A DNA stretch of 5,616 bases from the NCBI GenBank assembly GCA_030039655.1, contig JASHVC010000706.1, positions 1 to 5,616 of the forward strand, written 5' to 3'. Under the pieces are notes generated by a model. That model searched no databases. It was not told the origin of the DNA and worked only from the letters and a program-made list of their open reading frames with translations. A program made the translations under genes and the position numbers. Below, piece by piece: positions 1-5,616 of the stretch. Positions within the stretch are counted from its first letter, which is position 1. Every line of letters begins with the position of its first letter. Origin of the DNA: Xanthobacteraceae bacterium. Lineage in GTDB: Bacteria > Pseudomonadota > Alphaproteobacteria > Rhizobiales > Xanthobacteraceae.

Positions 1-31
1 GCCGACCGAATAGCCTCGTCCTGCTCACAAG

Positions 32-60
32 CGAGTGACGACGGGAACTGCCGTCATTCG
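32..60 (+). repeat. Imperfect stem-loop in the leader of the first gene
   Basis: Bases 32-40 can pair with 52-60 (nine pairs, one of them G-T). After an A/C mismatch, bases 42-44 pair with 48-50 around a GAA loop. No run of T follows on the + strand, so it is not a standard intrinsic terminator. It could be the end of an upstream transcript or a leader structure of the downstream gene. Its right edge (58-60) is shared with the left arm of a second inverted repeat (58-68/130-140), so the two structures could not form fully at the same time. The pairing was worked out by eye; any function is inference. Confidence 0.35.
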
Positions 61-140
61 GCATTCGCAATCGCCCATTGCCGTTACCCACCTTTCCCTT
101 GACAAGCCCGCCTGCCAAAGTCGCGCCCCGCGAATGCCGA
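58..140 (+). repeat. 11-base perfect inverted repeat, arms 58-68 and 130-140
   Basis: TCGGCATTCGC at 58-68 is the exact reverse complement of GCGAATGCCGA at 130-140, with 61 bases between the arms. The right arm runs into the GAGGAG ribosome binding site (139-144) of the first gene. In RNA the pairing could partly mask this site. In DNA the arms could be operator half-sites flanking a promoter. A perfect -35-like TTGACA sits between the arms at 99-104, but no good -10 follows it. The match is seen directly; a regulatory role is inference. Confidence 0.4.
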
Positions 141-153
141 GGAGCCTCGACTG

Positions 154-1146
154 ATGTCCACCCGTATCGAATTGACGCTGGCGTGCGGCGATTACGAGAT
201 CATGCGCGCGCTCAAGGAGGGGACGGTCAAGCCCGACGGCATCGATTTGAAAGTGGTCACCGCGATGGACTCACCCACGCGGCACTGGCGCTTCCTGCGC
301 GGCCACGAGTTCGAAGTCGCCGAAGTCTCGTCGTCATCCTACGTCGCCGCGCGCGATAACGGCCACGCGTTCCGCGCCATTCCAGTCTTTCCCCACCGCC
401 GCTTTCGCCACGGCTTTGCTTTCGTCAACACCGGCAAGGGCATTAAGACGCCCAAGGACCTGATAGGCAAAAAAGTCGGCGTGAAGTTCTTTCTCAACAG
501 CGCGGCGCTTTGGCTGCGCGGCATTCTCCAGCACGAATACGGCGTACCGTTCAAATCCATGGACTGGTACACCGAACTGGACGAAGACGTTGCCGAGGCG
601 GCGTTTCCGAGCGACCTGCGGCTGAACCGCGTGGCAGCTTCGAAATCGATCATCAGCATGCTGGTGGACGGCGAACTCGATGCGGTGCTGCATCCCGACA
701 TCATCAAGCCGCTGCGGGAAAAGGACCCGCGCGTCGGCCGTCTATTTCCCAACTACAAGACTGACGAGGCCGCCTATTTCAAGAAGACCGGCATTTACCC
801 GATCATGCACGTGATCGGCATCAAACAAGAGATCGTCGACAAATACCCCTGGGTGCCGGTGAACCTTTATCAGGCCCTCAACGAATCGAAGGCCGCCGCC
901 ATGGAGAGAATGGAGAACCCGCGTATTGCGCCGATTGTCTGGTATCGCGAGGCGTGGGAGGAGCAGGAAGAAATCTTCCAGTCGGACCCGTGGGAGTATG
1001 GTCTGACTGATCGCAACCGGCATAATCTCGAGACGCTGGTGGGCTATTCTTTCGAACAGGGATTGATCAAGCGAAAGCTTCCACTCGACGAATTGTTTCT
1101 CGACGTGTCACAGGGACGCGGACGCGGGGAGGAATTCACATTCTAG
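154..1146 (+). CDS. Pht5-like / NMT1-THI5-fold binding protein (4,5-dihydroxyphthalate decarboxylase family)
   Basis: The 330-residue protein resembles the family annotated either as 4,5-dihydroxyphthalate decarboxylase or as ABC transporter substrate-binding protein, which share a two-lobed periplasmic-binding-protein fold. Family-like stretches are the opening IELTLACGDYEIMRAL, IPVFPHRRFRH (76-86), DLIGKKVGV (102-110), GELDAVLHPD (173-182), YPIMHVIGI (215-223) and PWEYGL (279-284). The length is normal for the family. There is no signal peptide: the mature fold begins at once after MSTR, so the protein should stay in the cytoplasm, which fits an enzyme or sensor better than a transporter receptor. 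The ATG start is supported by GAGGAG nine bases upstream. The stop is TAG. The next gene begins 50 bases later on the same strand, so an operon is likely. Decarboxylation of a phthalate-like acid is a family-based guess; the real substrate is unknown. Confidence 0.8.
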   Translation: MSTRIELTLACGDYEIMRALKEGTVKPDGIDLKVVTAMDSPTRHWRFLRGHEFEVAEVSSSSYVAARDNGHAFRAIPVFPHRRFRHGFAFVNTGKGIKTPKDLIGKKVGVKFFLNSAALWLRGILQHEYGVPFKSMDWYTELDEDVAEAAFPSDLRLNRVAASKSIISMLVDGELDAVLHPDIIKPLREKDPRVGRLFPNYKTDEAAYFKKTGIYPIMHVIGIKQEIVDKYPWVPVNLYQALNESKAAAMERMENPRIAPIVWYREAWEEQEEIFQSDPWEYGLTDRNRHNLETLVGYSFEQGLIKRKLPLDELFLDVSQGRGRGEEFTF

Positions 1147-1185
1147 GTTTTGCGCGGCTTCGCTATGCTGTGGCAAGAATCCTGC

Positions 1186-1190
1186 GGAGG
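1186..1190 (+). promoter_or_regulatory. Ribosome binding site that sets the start of the TctC-like gene
   Basis: GGAGG ends six bases before the ATG at 1197, ideal spacing. The in-frame GTG at 1170 would place this site inside the coding region and would add nine residues (MARILRRKA) ahead of a normal signal peptide. The ATG at 1197 is therefore preferred. Confidence 0.75.
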
Positions 1191-1196
1191 AAAGCA

Positions 1197-2246
1197 ATGA
1201 GGAAATCTGTTCTTGCCGCCTTTGCGATCGGCGCACTGAGCCTAGAGAGCGGTCTTGGTACGCTGTCCGCCAAAGCTGCTGATTTCTACGCCGGCAAGAC
1301 CATCAATTTCATTGTCGGGGCTGACGCCGCCGGCGGGTACGATGTGTATGCGCGGGCGATTGCCAAGCATCTGGCCCATTTCATTCCCGGAACGCCCACC
1401 ATTGTGGTGCAAAACATGCCAGGAGCGGGCAGCGGCAAAGCGGCAGCGTACATCTATGCGGTTGCGCCGAGAGACGGCACCACCATCGCCGCGTTGTTCC
1501 CCGGCGTCATCATCGATCCTTTAGTGCAAAAACGAGCCGCGGCCCAATTCGACGCGACCAAGATCACTTATCTGGCGAGCGCCGATAGCGATCCGCGCGT
1601 GTGCGTGACCGGACCGTCCTCGAAGATCAAGACATTTGAGCAGACCTTGACGGAGAAGACCGTCATCGGCGCATCGCAGAGCGGCGGCTCGACCAGCGAC
1701 TACGCCTACATGATCAAGAACGCGACCGGCGCGAAGTTTGACATCGTCAGCGGCTACAAGGGTACGGCCGAGATCCTGGTCTCCATCGAACGCGGCGAAG
1801 CCGAGGGCGTCTGCGGCTTGGACTGGTCAAGTTTCAAGACGCAACGGCCGCAATGGCTGCGCGACAAGACCGCCCATGTGATCATGCAGGCCGCAACCGG
1901 GCCCAATGCCGAATTGGCCGCGCTGAATACTCCTACCGTCGAATCGTTCGTCAAAAACGACTTGGATAAAAAAGCCGTGTCTCTCGTCATCAGCCAGCAG
2001 GTTTTTTCGCGGCCTTATGTGGCGCCGCCCGGGGTGCCGGCGGAACAGACAAAAATTCTGCGCGATGCCTTCACCGCGGTGCTGCACGACCCGCAATTCC
2101 TCGCCGATGCGGAGACTGCGCGTCTCAGCATCGACCCGTCATCTGCCGAGACCGTGCAGCGCACCGTCGAAAAGCTTTACAGCTCGCCGGCCGATGTGGT
2201 GCAGCGCGCTCGTGAGCTAATCGCTTCGCCTGACGTACGGAACTAA
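1197..2246 (+). CDS. TctC/Bug-family periplasmic solute-binding protein (tripartite tricarboxylate transporter type)
   Basis: The product has 349 residues from the ATG at 1197. A Sec signal peptide is clear: MRK, a hydrophobic stretch to about residue 23, then AKA followed by AD, so cleavage is expected after residue 27. The mature protein starts in Bug style (FYAGKTINFIVGADAAGGYD), followed by the family hallmark VVQNMPGAGSGKAA at about 70-83 and PRDGTTIAAL at 91-100. The later SGYKGTAEILVSIERGEAEG segment matches the ligand-lobe region. Such proteins catch small carboxylates in the periplasm for TctAB permeases, or act as sensors where no permease is present. No tctA or tctB lies in the window. 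Two cysteines (136 and 206) in the exported domain could form a disulfide. The stop is TAA. It probably shares a transcript with the Pht5-like gene 50 bases upstream. The family is sure; the ligand cannot be told. Confidence 0.88.
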   Translation: MRKSVLAAFAIGALSLESGLGTLSAKAADFYAGKTINFIVGADAAGGYDVYARAIAKHLAHFIPGTPTIVVQNMPGAGSGKAAAYIYAVAPRDGTTIAALFPGVIIDPLVQKRAAAQFDATKITYLASADSDPRVCVTGPSSKIKTFEQTLTEKTVIGASQSGGSTSDYAYMIKNATGAKFDIVSGYKGTAEILVSIERGEAEGVCGLDWSSFKTQRPQWLRDKTAHVIMQAATGPNAELAALNTPTVESFVKNDLDKKAVSLVISQQVFSRPYVAPPGVPAEQTKILRDAFTAVLHDPQFLADAETARLSIDPSSAETVQRTVEKLYSSPADVVQRARELIASPDVRN

Positions 2247-2277
2247 CGCCTCATGTTCCTGAAGTAGGACGTCTGTT

Positions 2278-2331
2278 GTAATTTCGAATGGAAGCGCGCC
2301 ACCGCCCCGGTCGATCGCGCACTCAAATTAC
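2278..2331. repeat. Interrupted palindrome in the convergent gap
   Basis: The 110-base gap between two convergent genes (2247-2356) holds no gene. Within it, GTAATTT (2278-2284) can pair with AAATTAC (2325-2331), GCGCG (2294-2298) with CGCGC (2316-2320), and ACCG (2301-2304) with CGGT (2308-2311), all nested. The helices are separated by internal loops and no T run follows on either strand. It is at best a weak two-way terminator or a Rho-dependent end. No better terminator is visible in the gap. Confidence 0.25.
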
Positions 2332-2356
2332 CGCCACTCGATTAAGGGCGCTATCG

Positions 2357-2827
2357 CTATTGCGGTTCCGCCTTCTTCCGCCGCAGGCCGCGGAGAATGG
2401 CGGTAACGAGGGGTATCAGGATCGCGGGCAGCGCGGCGTCGATGGAGTTGCGCGCGGTGCCCGACAGCCAAGCGAAAGGATGTTGCAGTGTGGCGATCTC
2501 GGCGTCGATGCCGTCGAGCGCCGACTGACGCATTTCCAGAGCAGAATTCAGGTGCGGACCAGGCTTTGCCGTCAGTGCGACGGCGGCCACGATGGCCGCC
2601 ACGACAAAATCGCCGAATGCCGCAGCGATGGCCGCCCACACCGGCCCCCAGGACGCCTGAAAAGCGAAAAACGCTGCCACGTTGAGCATACCCAATCCAA
2701 ACACGGCGACCAATCCGGCCAAGGCAAAGAGCACCGAGCGGCGCATGGTCAGGCCTAATCGGGCCTGGGCGATCGTTCCTTCGACGCGCCAGAGATCGCG
2801 GACGTGGCGGAAGATTCGTTGCAGCAC
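2357..2827 (-). CDS. YqjE-like membrane protein (DUF1469, 'phage holin family')
   Basis: The 156-residue protein has a short basic N-terminus, two adjacent hydrophobic helices (about 31-57 and 61-87), a polar linker, a third moderately hydrophobic stretch (about 129-145) and a basic tail (RGLRRKKAEPQ). This layout fits the YqjE/DUF1469 family, often labelled 'phage holin family' only because of a holin-like hairpin of helices; nothing around it is phage-like. The start is GTG at 2827, with a GGGGG ribosome binding site (2833-2837) overlapping the stop of the preceding gene. An in-frame ATG at codon 28 would delete the conserved-looking N-terminal helix and lacks that support. The stop is TAG. 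The 9-base distance to the YqjD-like gene implies translational coupling and a joint function at the inner membrane. The precise role is not known for the family. Confidence 0.72.
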   Translation of the reverse strand: MLQRIFRHVRDLWRVEGTIAQARLGLTMRRSVLFALAGLVAVFGLGMLNVAAFFAFQASWGPVWAAIAAAFGDFVVAAIVAAVALTAKPGPHLNSALEMRQSALDGIDAEIATLQHPFAWLSGTARNSIDAALPAILIPLVTAILRGLRRKKAEPQ

Positions 2828-2836
2828 CGTGACCCC

Positions 2837-3103
2837 CTATCGATGAAACAGGCGTCCGATCAGGATGCCGAGTACGAGCGCGCCAAGAACGCTGGTGAGT
2901 GGATGATTGACCACGCCCTTTTCGGTCTCCTCCGCGAACGCCGAGATTTCCTGAGCTAGCGTACGCACTTGGTCCATGAGGTTGTCGGCGGCGCTCTCCA
3001 CCACATCCTCTTCAGGATCGATCTTCGTTTTTCGCTCGGCACGAAGGCTCGCGATCTCGCGGCGCAGCGTTTCGATTTCGGCGCGAAGGTCGGCATCGCT
3101 CAT
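2837..3103 (-). CDS. YqjD/ElaB-like (DUF883) membrane-anchored small protein
   Basis: The protein has 88 residues from the ATG at 3103. Residues 2-24 form a charged heptad-type helix (LRAEIETLRREIASLRAER), followed by an acidic linker, a second amphipathic helix (about 38-62) and a C-terminal membrane helix (about 68-83) rich in glycine, ending GRLFHR. This coiled-coil plus tail-anchor design, with a basic last few residues, is typical of DUF883. In E. coli, YqjD and ElaB are inner-membrane proteins of stationary phase that bind ribosomes; the same role here is inference. AAGGG at 3114-3118 lies 10 bases before the ATG. An in-frame TTG at 3112 would add three residues but has the AAGGG almost touching it. 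The stop is TAG. It lies 72 bases downstream of the AI-2E gene and 9 bases upstream of the YqjE-like gene. Confidence 0.75.
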   Translation of the reverse strand: MSDADLRAEIETLRREIASLRAERKTKIDPEEDVVESAADNLMDQVRTLAQEISAFAEETEKGVVNHPLTSVLGALVLGILIGRLFHR

Positions 3104-3175
3104 GGCGGTCAAGCCCTTAAATCATTTCCGCTTCAGAAGCCGCGAAAGGGACCCAAGCAGTCAGCTTCACGGAGT

Positions 3176-4285
3176 CTATGGCGTCTTGCGCTGATAAGAA
3201 AGCTGCTCTGCTTCATCCATATCGTCGTCCGCCGGCAATTCCCGCAGCCGCAGAATGGCATGACGGATCGTGACCACCAGCGGCGTTGCCACCGCAACAC
3301 TGGCAAGGCCGAACAGCACGCCAAACAACGCAAGAGCCGCCAGCGCCACCGCGGGCGGCAGGTCGAGAGTCCGCTTCTGCATCATCGGGACCATGATGTT
3401 GCCCACGGCAAAATGAATAACCGCGTAGAGTCCGAGCGTGACCCACAGCGTGAATGTCCCGAGTGGCAGCGTCAAAAGCAGAATGGGTATCGCCCCGACG
3501 ACGGTGCCGAGGTAGGGAATAAATTCGAACAGGCCGGCCTGGATGCCAAGCAGCAGCGGGCTTGGCACGCCCATCGCCACCAGCATGATCCAGGTCAGTA
3601 TCGCCAATAGCCCCATGGCCGCGAATTGTCCGACCAGCCAGCGGCGCAAGATCGTGGCGGTCTCATCGAGCAGCAAACCGATCCGCTGCCGCTGGCGCAA
3701 TGGCAGAAGTTCAACGACACGATGTCTGTAGGTTAGTGGATCAGCGGCGACGAAAATCCCGATCAGTATGATGACGACCGCGTCGCCGATGCCGCCTATG
3801 GTCAGGCTGAATGCACCTTGGGCCTCGCCGAAAAGCTGATTAGGATTGGAAACCACGATGCGGGCGAGATCGCCAATGGTCACAGTCCCGCCTTGCTCCT
3901 TTCCGGGAATGAGACCCATCGCAACCACACTCTGCTCAAGCGATTGCAGTTGCTTATTGAGGGCCTGCACAAACTGGTCGATCTGTAGCGCAACGCTCAA
4001 ACCGCTCCAGACCAGAAATCCGGCAACGGCGACCGCCAGCGTGAGGCAGACGATGGTCAGGTTCCAATGGCGGTGAATCGGCAGCAGCTTGGCCAGACCG
4101 CGCGCGCAGGCGTCAAGCAGTGCGGCGAACAGCAACCCGGCGAAGATGAGGAACAGCGTGCCCGCCGCCATCCACGCCAGAAACAGCCCCGCGCCAGCCG
4201 CAACGCCTATCAGCACTGCGTGAGTTGCCGAATAGGTTAATCCCGACGAGTCGGTGGCTTCCGTGCCCGAACGCTTCATGGCCAT
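3176..4285 (-). CDS. AI-2E family transporter (PerM/YdiK/UPF0118-type multi-pass membrane protein)
   Basis: The 369-residue protein has about eight hydrophobic segments (roughly 22-40, 42-58, 75-98, 164-181, 220-240, 242-268, 272-293, 310-338) and a large soluble loop between the third and fourth (about 99-163), the usual plan of this family. Family signatures are FEFIPYLGTVVGAIP (253-267), GNIMVPMMQKRTLDLPP (295-311) and the last helix GVLFGLASVAVATPL. The C-terminal tail is acidic (ADDDMDEAE). Members include the E. coli autoinducer-2 exporter YdiK/TqsA and Na+/H+ antiporters, so the name does not prove quorum-signal transport. The ATG at 4285 is chosen because GGGGCGG lies just upstream. 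A second ATG at 4279 and an in-frame TTG at 4306 are alternatives, the TTG without a good ribosome binding site. The stop is TAG. It heads the cluster with the YqjD- and YqjE-like genes. Confidence 0.85.
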   Translation of the reverse strand: MAMKRSGTEATDSSGLTYSATHAVLIGVAAGAGLFLAWMAAGTLFLIFAGLLFAALLDACARGLAKLLPIHRHWNLTIVCLTLAVAVAGFLVWSGLSVALQIDQFVQALNKQLQSLEQSVVAMGLIPGKEQGGTVTIGDLARIVVSNPNQLFGEAQGAFSLTIGGIGDAVVIILIGIFVAADPLTYRHRVVELLPLRQRQRIGLLLDETATILRRWLVGQFAAMGLLAILTWIMLVAMGVPSPLLLGIQAGLFEFIPYLGTVVGAIPILLLTLPLGTFTLWVTLGLYAVIHFAVGNIMVPMMQKRTLDLPPAVALAALALFGVLFGLASVAVATPLVVTIRHAILRLRELPADDDMDEAEQLSYQRKTP

Positions 4286-4332
4286 AAGCCGCCCCGCGGG
4301 ATGCAAGACGCATCAACTCTCTTGCGGCGTCC

Positions 4333-4362
4333 ATCTTAGCGGAGGCGCGATCCGCGCGACAA
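4333..4362 (-). promoter_or_regulatory. Candidate sigma-70-type promoter for the AI-2E cluster
   Basis: On the - strand, TTGTCG (4362-4357) and TAAGAT (4338-4333) are separated by 18 bases. Each matches four of six consensus positions. Transcription would start near 4326, about 40 bases before the chosen ATG and downstream of the palindrome that follows lon. The placement is sensible but the match is weak. Confidence 0.3.
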
Positions 4363-4395
4363 CCGCAAGGGCGAGGACGGAGCGTGCACTGAAAG

Positions 4396-4426
4396 CGGAG
4401 GGGCGGGTCTTAGACCCGCCCCTCCG
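4396..4426 (-). terminator. Strong hairpin after lon, probable terminator
   Basis: Bases 4396-4409 pair without mismatch with 4413-4426, giving a 14-base-pair, very GC-rich stem around a three-base loop (4410-4412). It starts 15 bases after the lon stop codon. On the - strand the stem is followed only by CTTTC, a poor T tract, so termination may be partial or helped by Rho; the hairpin could also protect the 3' end of lon mRNA. It separates lon from the AI-2E cluster. Confidence 0.65.
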
Positions 4427-4441
4427 GCTGCGACGCGCGCA

Positions 4442-5616
4442 CTAAGCCTCCGCGTCAGCGAACTGCGGCGCGGGGCCCTGAGTCTTCTCAGGCGGCTTTG
4501 CCGGCTCGAGCGCCGCGGCGACGGCTTCCTCCACGCGCTCGAGCCAAATGAACTCCATCTGCTTGCGCGCGACTTCTGGAATATCGTCGTAATCGCGGCG
4601 ATTGCGCGCCGGCAACATCACCCGCTTGATCCCGGCCGAATGCGCGGCCAGCACCTTTTCCTTGATGCCGCCCACCGGCAGCACCAGGCCGCGCAGGCTG
4701 ATCTCGCCCGTCATGGCGGTATCGCTGCGGATGGTGCGGTCGGTCATCAGCGAGGTGAGCGCCATGAACATGGCGACGCCTGCGCTGGGGCCGTCCTTCG
4801 GGATCGCTCCCGCCGGCACGTGCACGTGAATGTCGCTCTTCTCGAAGCGAGTGGCATCGATGCCGAGTGCGACGGCGCGGTTCTTCACGATGGACAGCGC
4901 CGCCTGCGCGCTTTCCTTCATGACATCGCCAAGCTGGCCGGTAAGGATCAGCCTGCCGCCGCCGGGAATGCGCGTCGCTTCGATGAACAAAATGTCGCCG
5001 CCGACCGGAGTCCAAGCAAGCCCGGTCGCCACGCCCGGAACGCTCGTGCGCATCGCCGCTTCGCTTTCGAATTTCGGCGCGCCGAGGATCGGCACGAGAT
5101 CTTCGCGCGTAATGCGGATCGGCCCGCTCTGCCCTTCGGCAATGCGCACCGCGGCATTGCGCAGCACCTGGCCAATCAGCCGTTCGAGGCTGCGCACGCC
5201 CGCTTCACGGGTGTAGTTCTGGACGATCTCGCGCAGCGCGGCATCGTCGATCTCGACCTGACCTTCCTTCAGCCCATTCGCCTCAAGCTGCCGCTTCACC
5301 AGATAGCGGTGGGCGATCTCCAGCTTCTCGTCAGCGGTGTAGCCGGCGAGGCTGATGATCTCCATGCGGTCGCGCAGCGGCCCCGGGATCGTGTCGAGCA
5401 TATTGGCGGTGGTGATGAACACCACGCGGCTCAAGTCGAACGGCACCGCGAGATAATTGTCGCGGAAGGTGTTGTTCTGTTCCAGGTCCAGCACTTCGAG
5501 CAAAGCCGCACCCGGATCGCCCTGGATGCCGGCGCCGAGCTTGTCGATCTCGTCGAGCATCATGACGCAATTGCGCGAACCGGCCTTGCGGATGGCCTGA
5601 ATGATGTTGCCGGGCA
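4442..5616 (-). CDS. lon: ATP-dependent protease Lon, C-terminal part (cut by the window edge)
   Basis: The visible 390 residues continue to the window edge without a start, because the frame reads [17 protein letters not shown] directly before MMLDEIDK, as in Lon. The N-terminal substrate domain and Walker A lie outside. Visible AAA+ parts are Walker B (MMLDEID, 5563-5543), sensor 1 (TTAN), the arginine finger in PLRDRME and sensor 2 in [11 protein letters not shown]. The S16 protease domain follows, with the catalytic serine in PKDGPSAG (codon 4784-4786, E. coli Ser679) and the lysine in GGIKEK (codon 4655-4657, Lys722); their spacing of 43 residues equals that in E. coli. The enzyme degrades misfolded and regulatory proteins in the cytosol. 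A polar tail rich in Pro, Glu and Ala ends the protein; such tails vary between species. The stop is TAG. No hupB follows downstream. Confidence 0.97.
   Translation of the reverse strand, partial: PGNIIQAIRKAGSRNCVMMLDEIDKLGAGIQGDPGAALLEVLDLEQNNTFRDNYLAVPFDLSRVVFITTANMLDTIPGPLRDRMEIISLAGYTADEKLEIAHRYLVKRQLEANGLKEGQVEIDDAALREIVQNYTREAGVRSLERLIGQVLRNAAVRIAEGQSGPIRITREDLVPILGAPKFESEAAMRTSVPGVATGLAWTPVGGDILFIEATRIPGGGRLILTGQLGDVMKESAQAALSIVKNRAVALGIDATRFEKSDIHVHVPAGAIPKDGPSAGVAMFMALTSLMTDRTIRSDTAMTGEISLRGLVLPVGGIKEKVLAAHSAGIKRVMLPARNRRDYDDIPEVARKQMEFIWLERVEEAVAAALEPAKPPEKTQGPAPQFADAEA

Noticed and set aside
99..104. TTGACA, a perfect -35 box upstream of the Pht5-like gene
   Set aside because: Spacings of 16-18 bases lead to GC-rich sequence (around 121-128) with no resemblance to a -10 box, so it is not called as a promoter.
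1170..1196. GTG start nine codons upstream for the TctC-like gene
   Set aside because: The GGAGG at 1186-1190 fits the ATG at 1197, and the signal peptide is canonical from that ATG.
2580..2602. GC-rich palindromic stretch (GGCGGCC/GGCCGCC)
   Set aside because: It lies inside the YqjE-like coding region in an Ala/Val-rich membrane helix, where such repeats arise from codon use.
2288..2758. + strand open frame (156 codons) opposite the YqjE-like gene
   Set aside because: Low-complexity Arg/His/Gly-rich translation with no recognisable domain; the opposite strand encodes a convincing two-helix membrane protein with a coupled ribosome binding site.
2357..2827. Prophage or lysis cassette suggested by the 'holin' label
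   Set aside because: No endolysin, structural or integrase gene is present, and the pairing with a YqjD-like gene points to the chromosomal YqjD-YqjE pair.
3125..3147. Hairpin between the AI-2E and YqjD-like genes
   Set aside because: The stem needs two bulges and is not followed by a T run on the - strand. It does not make a credible terminator, and the 72-base gap fits continued transcription.
2969..3610. Long + strand open frame (213 codons) opposite the YqjD-like and AI-2E genes
   Set aside because: Its translation is rich in His, Arg and Gln and looks like antisense of a GC-rich gene. The - strand frames have clear family signatures and membrane segments.
4830..5216. + strand open frame (128 codons) inside lon
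   Set aside because: It is antisense to the highly conserved Lon AAA+ and protease domains and has no family features.

Overview
The window looks like a chromosomal piece of a GC-rich alphaproteobacterium, probably of the Hyphomicrobiales (Bradyrhizobium/Rhodopseudomonas/Xanthobacteraceae-like). This is inferred from the overall protein style, the abundance of G/C at third codon positions and the gene types, not from a database match. I see no RNA gene, CRISPR array, insertion sequence or phage region.

Left part (1-2246, + strand): a leader of about 150 bases with inverted repeats, then two genes that probably form an operon. The first encodes a cytoplasmic protein of the 4,5-dihydroxyphthalate decarboxylase (Pht5)/NMT1-THI5-like binding-protein fold. 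The second encodes a secreted periplasmic binding protein of the TctC/Bug family. No membrane transport subunits accompany them here. Together they suggest uptake or handling of an organic (possibly aromatic) acid, but the substrate cannot be read from the sequence.

Middle (2247-4285, - strand): a convergent gap of about 110 bases, then three genes read right to left: an AI-2E/PerM-type multi-pass membrane protein, a small YqjD/ElaB (DUF883)-like protein with a coiled coil and a C-terminal membrane anchor, and a YqjE-like (DUF1469, 'phage holin family') membrane protein. The last two are 9 bases apart and form a recognisable YqjD-YqjE pair. The set looks like a housekeeping or stress-related inner-membrane cluster.

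Right part (4286-5616, - strand): the C-terminal 390 residues of the ATP-dependent protease Lon, cut by the window edge. It has intact AAA+ elements and the Ser-Lys catalytic dyad. A near-perfect 31-base palindrome lies 15 bases past its stop and probably ends the transcript. A weak candidate promoter for the AI-2E cluster lies between the two.

I found no convincing undescribed system. The points most worth following are the permease-less pair of binding proteins with an inverted repeat reaching the first gene's ribosome binding site, the AI-2E/YqjD/YqjE cluster downstream of lon where hupB is often found, and the use of TAG as stop in five of six genes.
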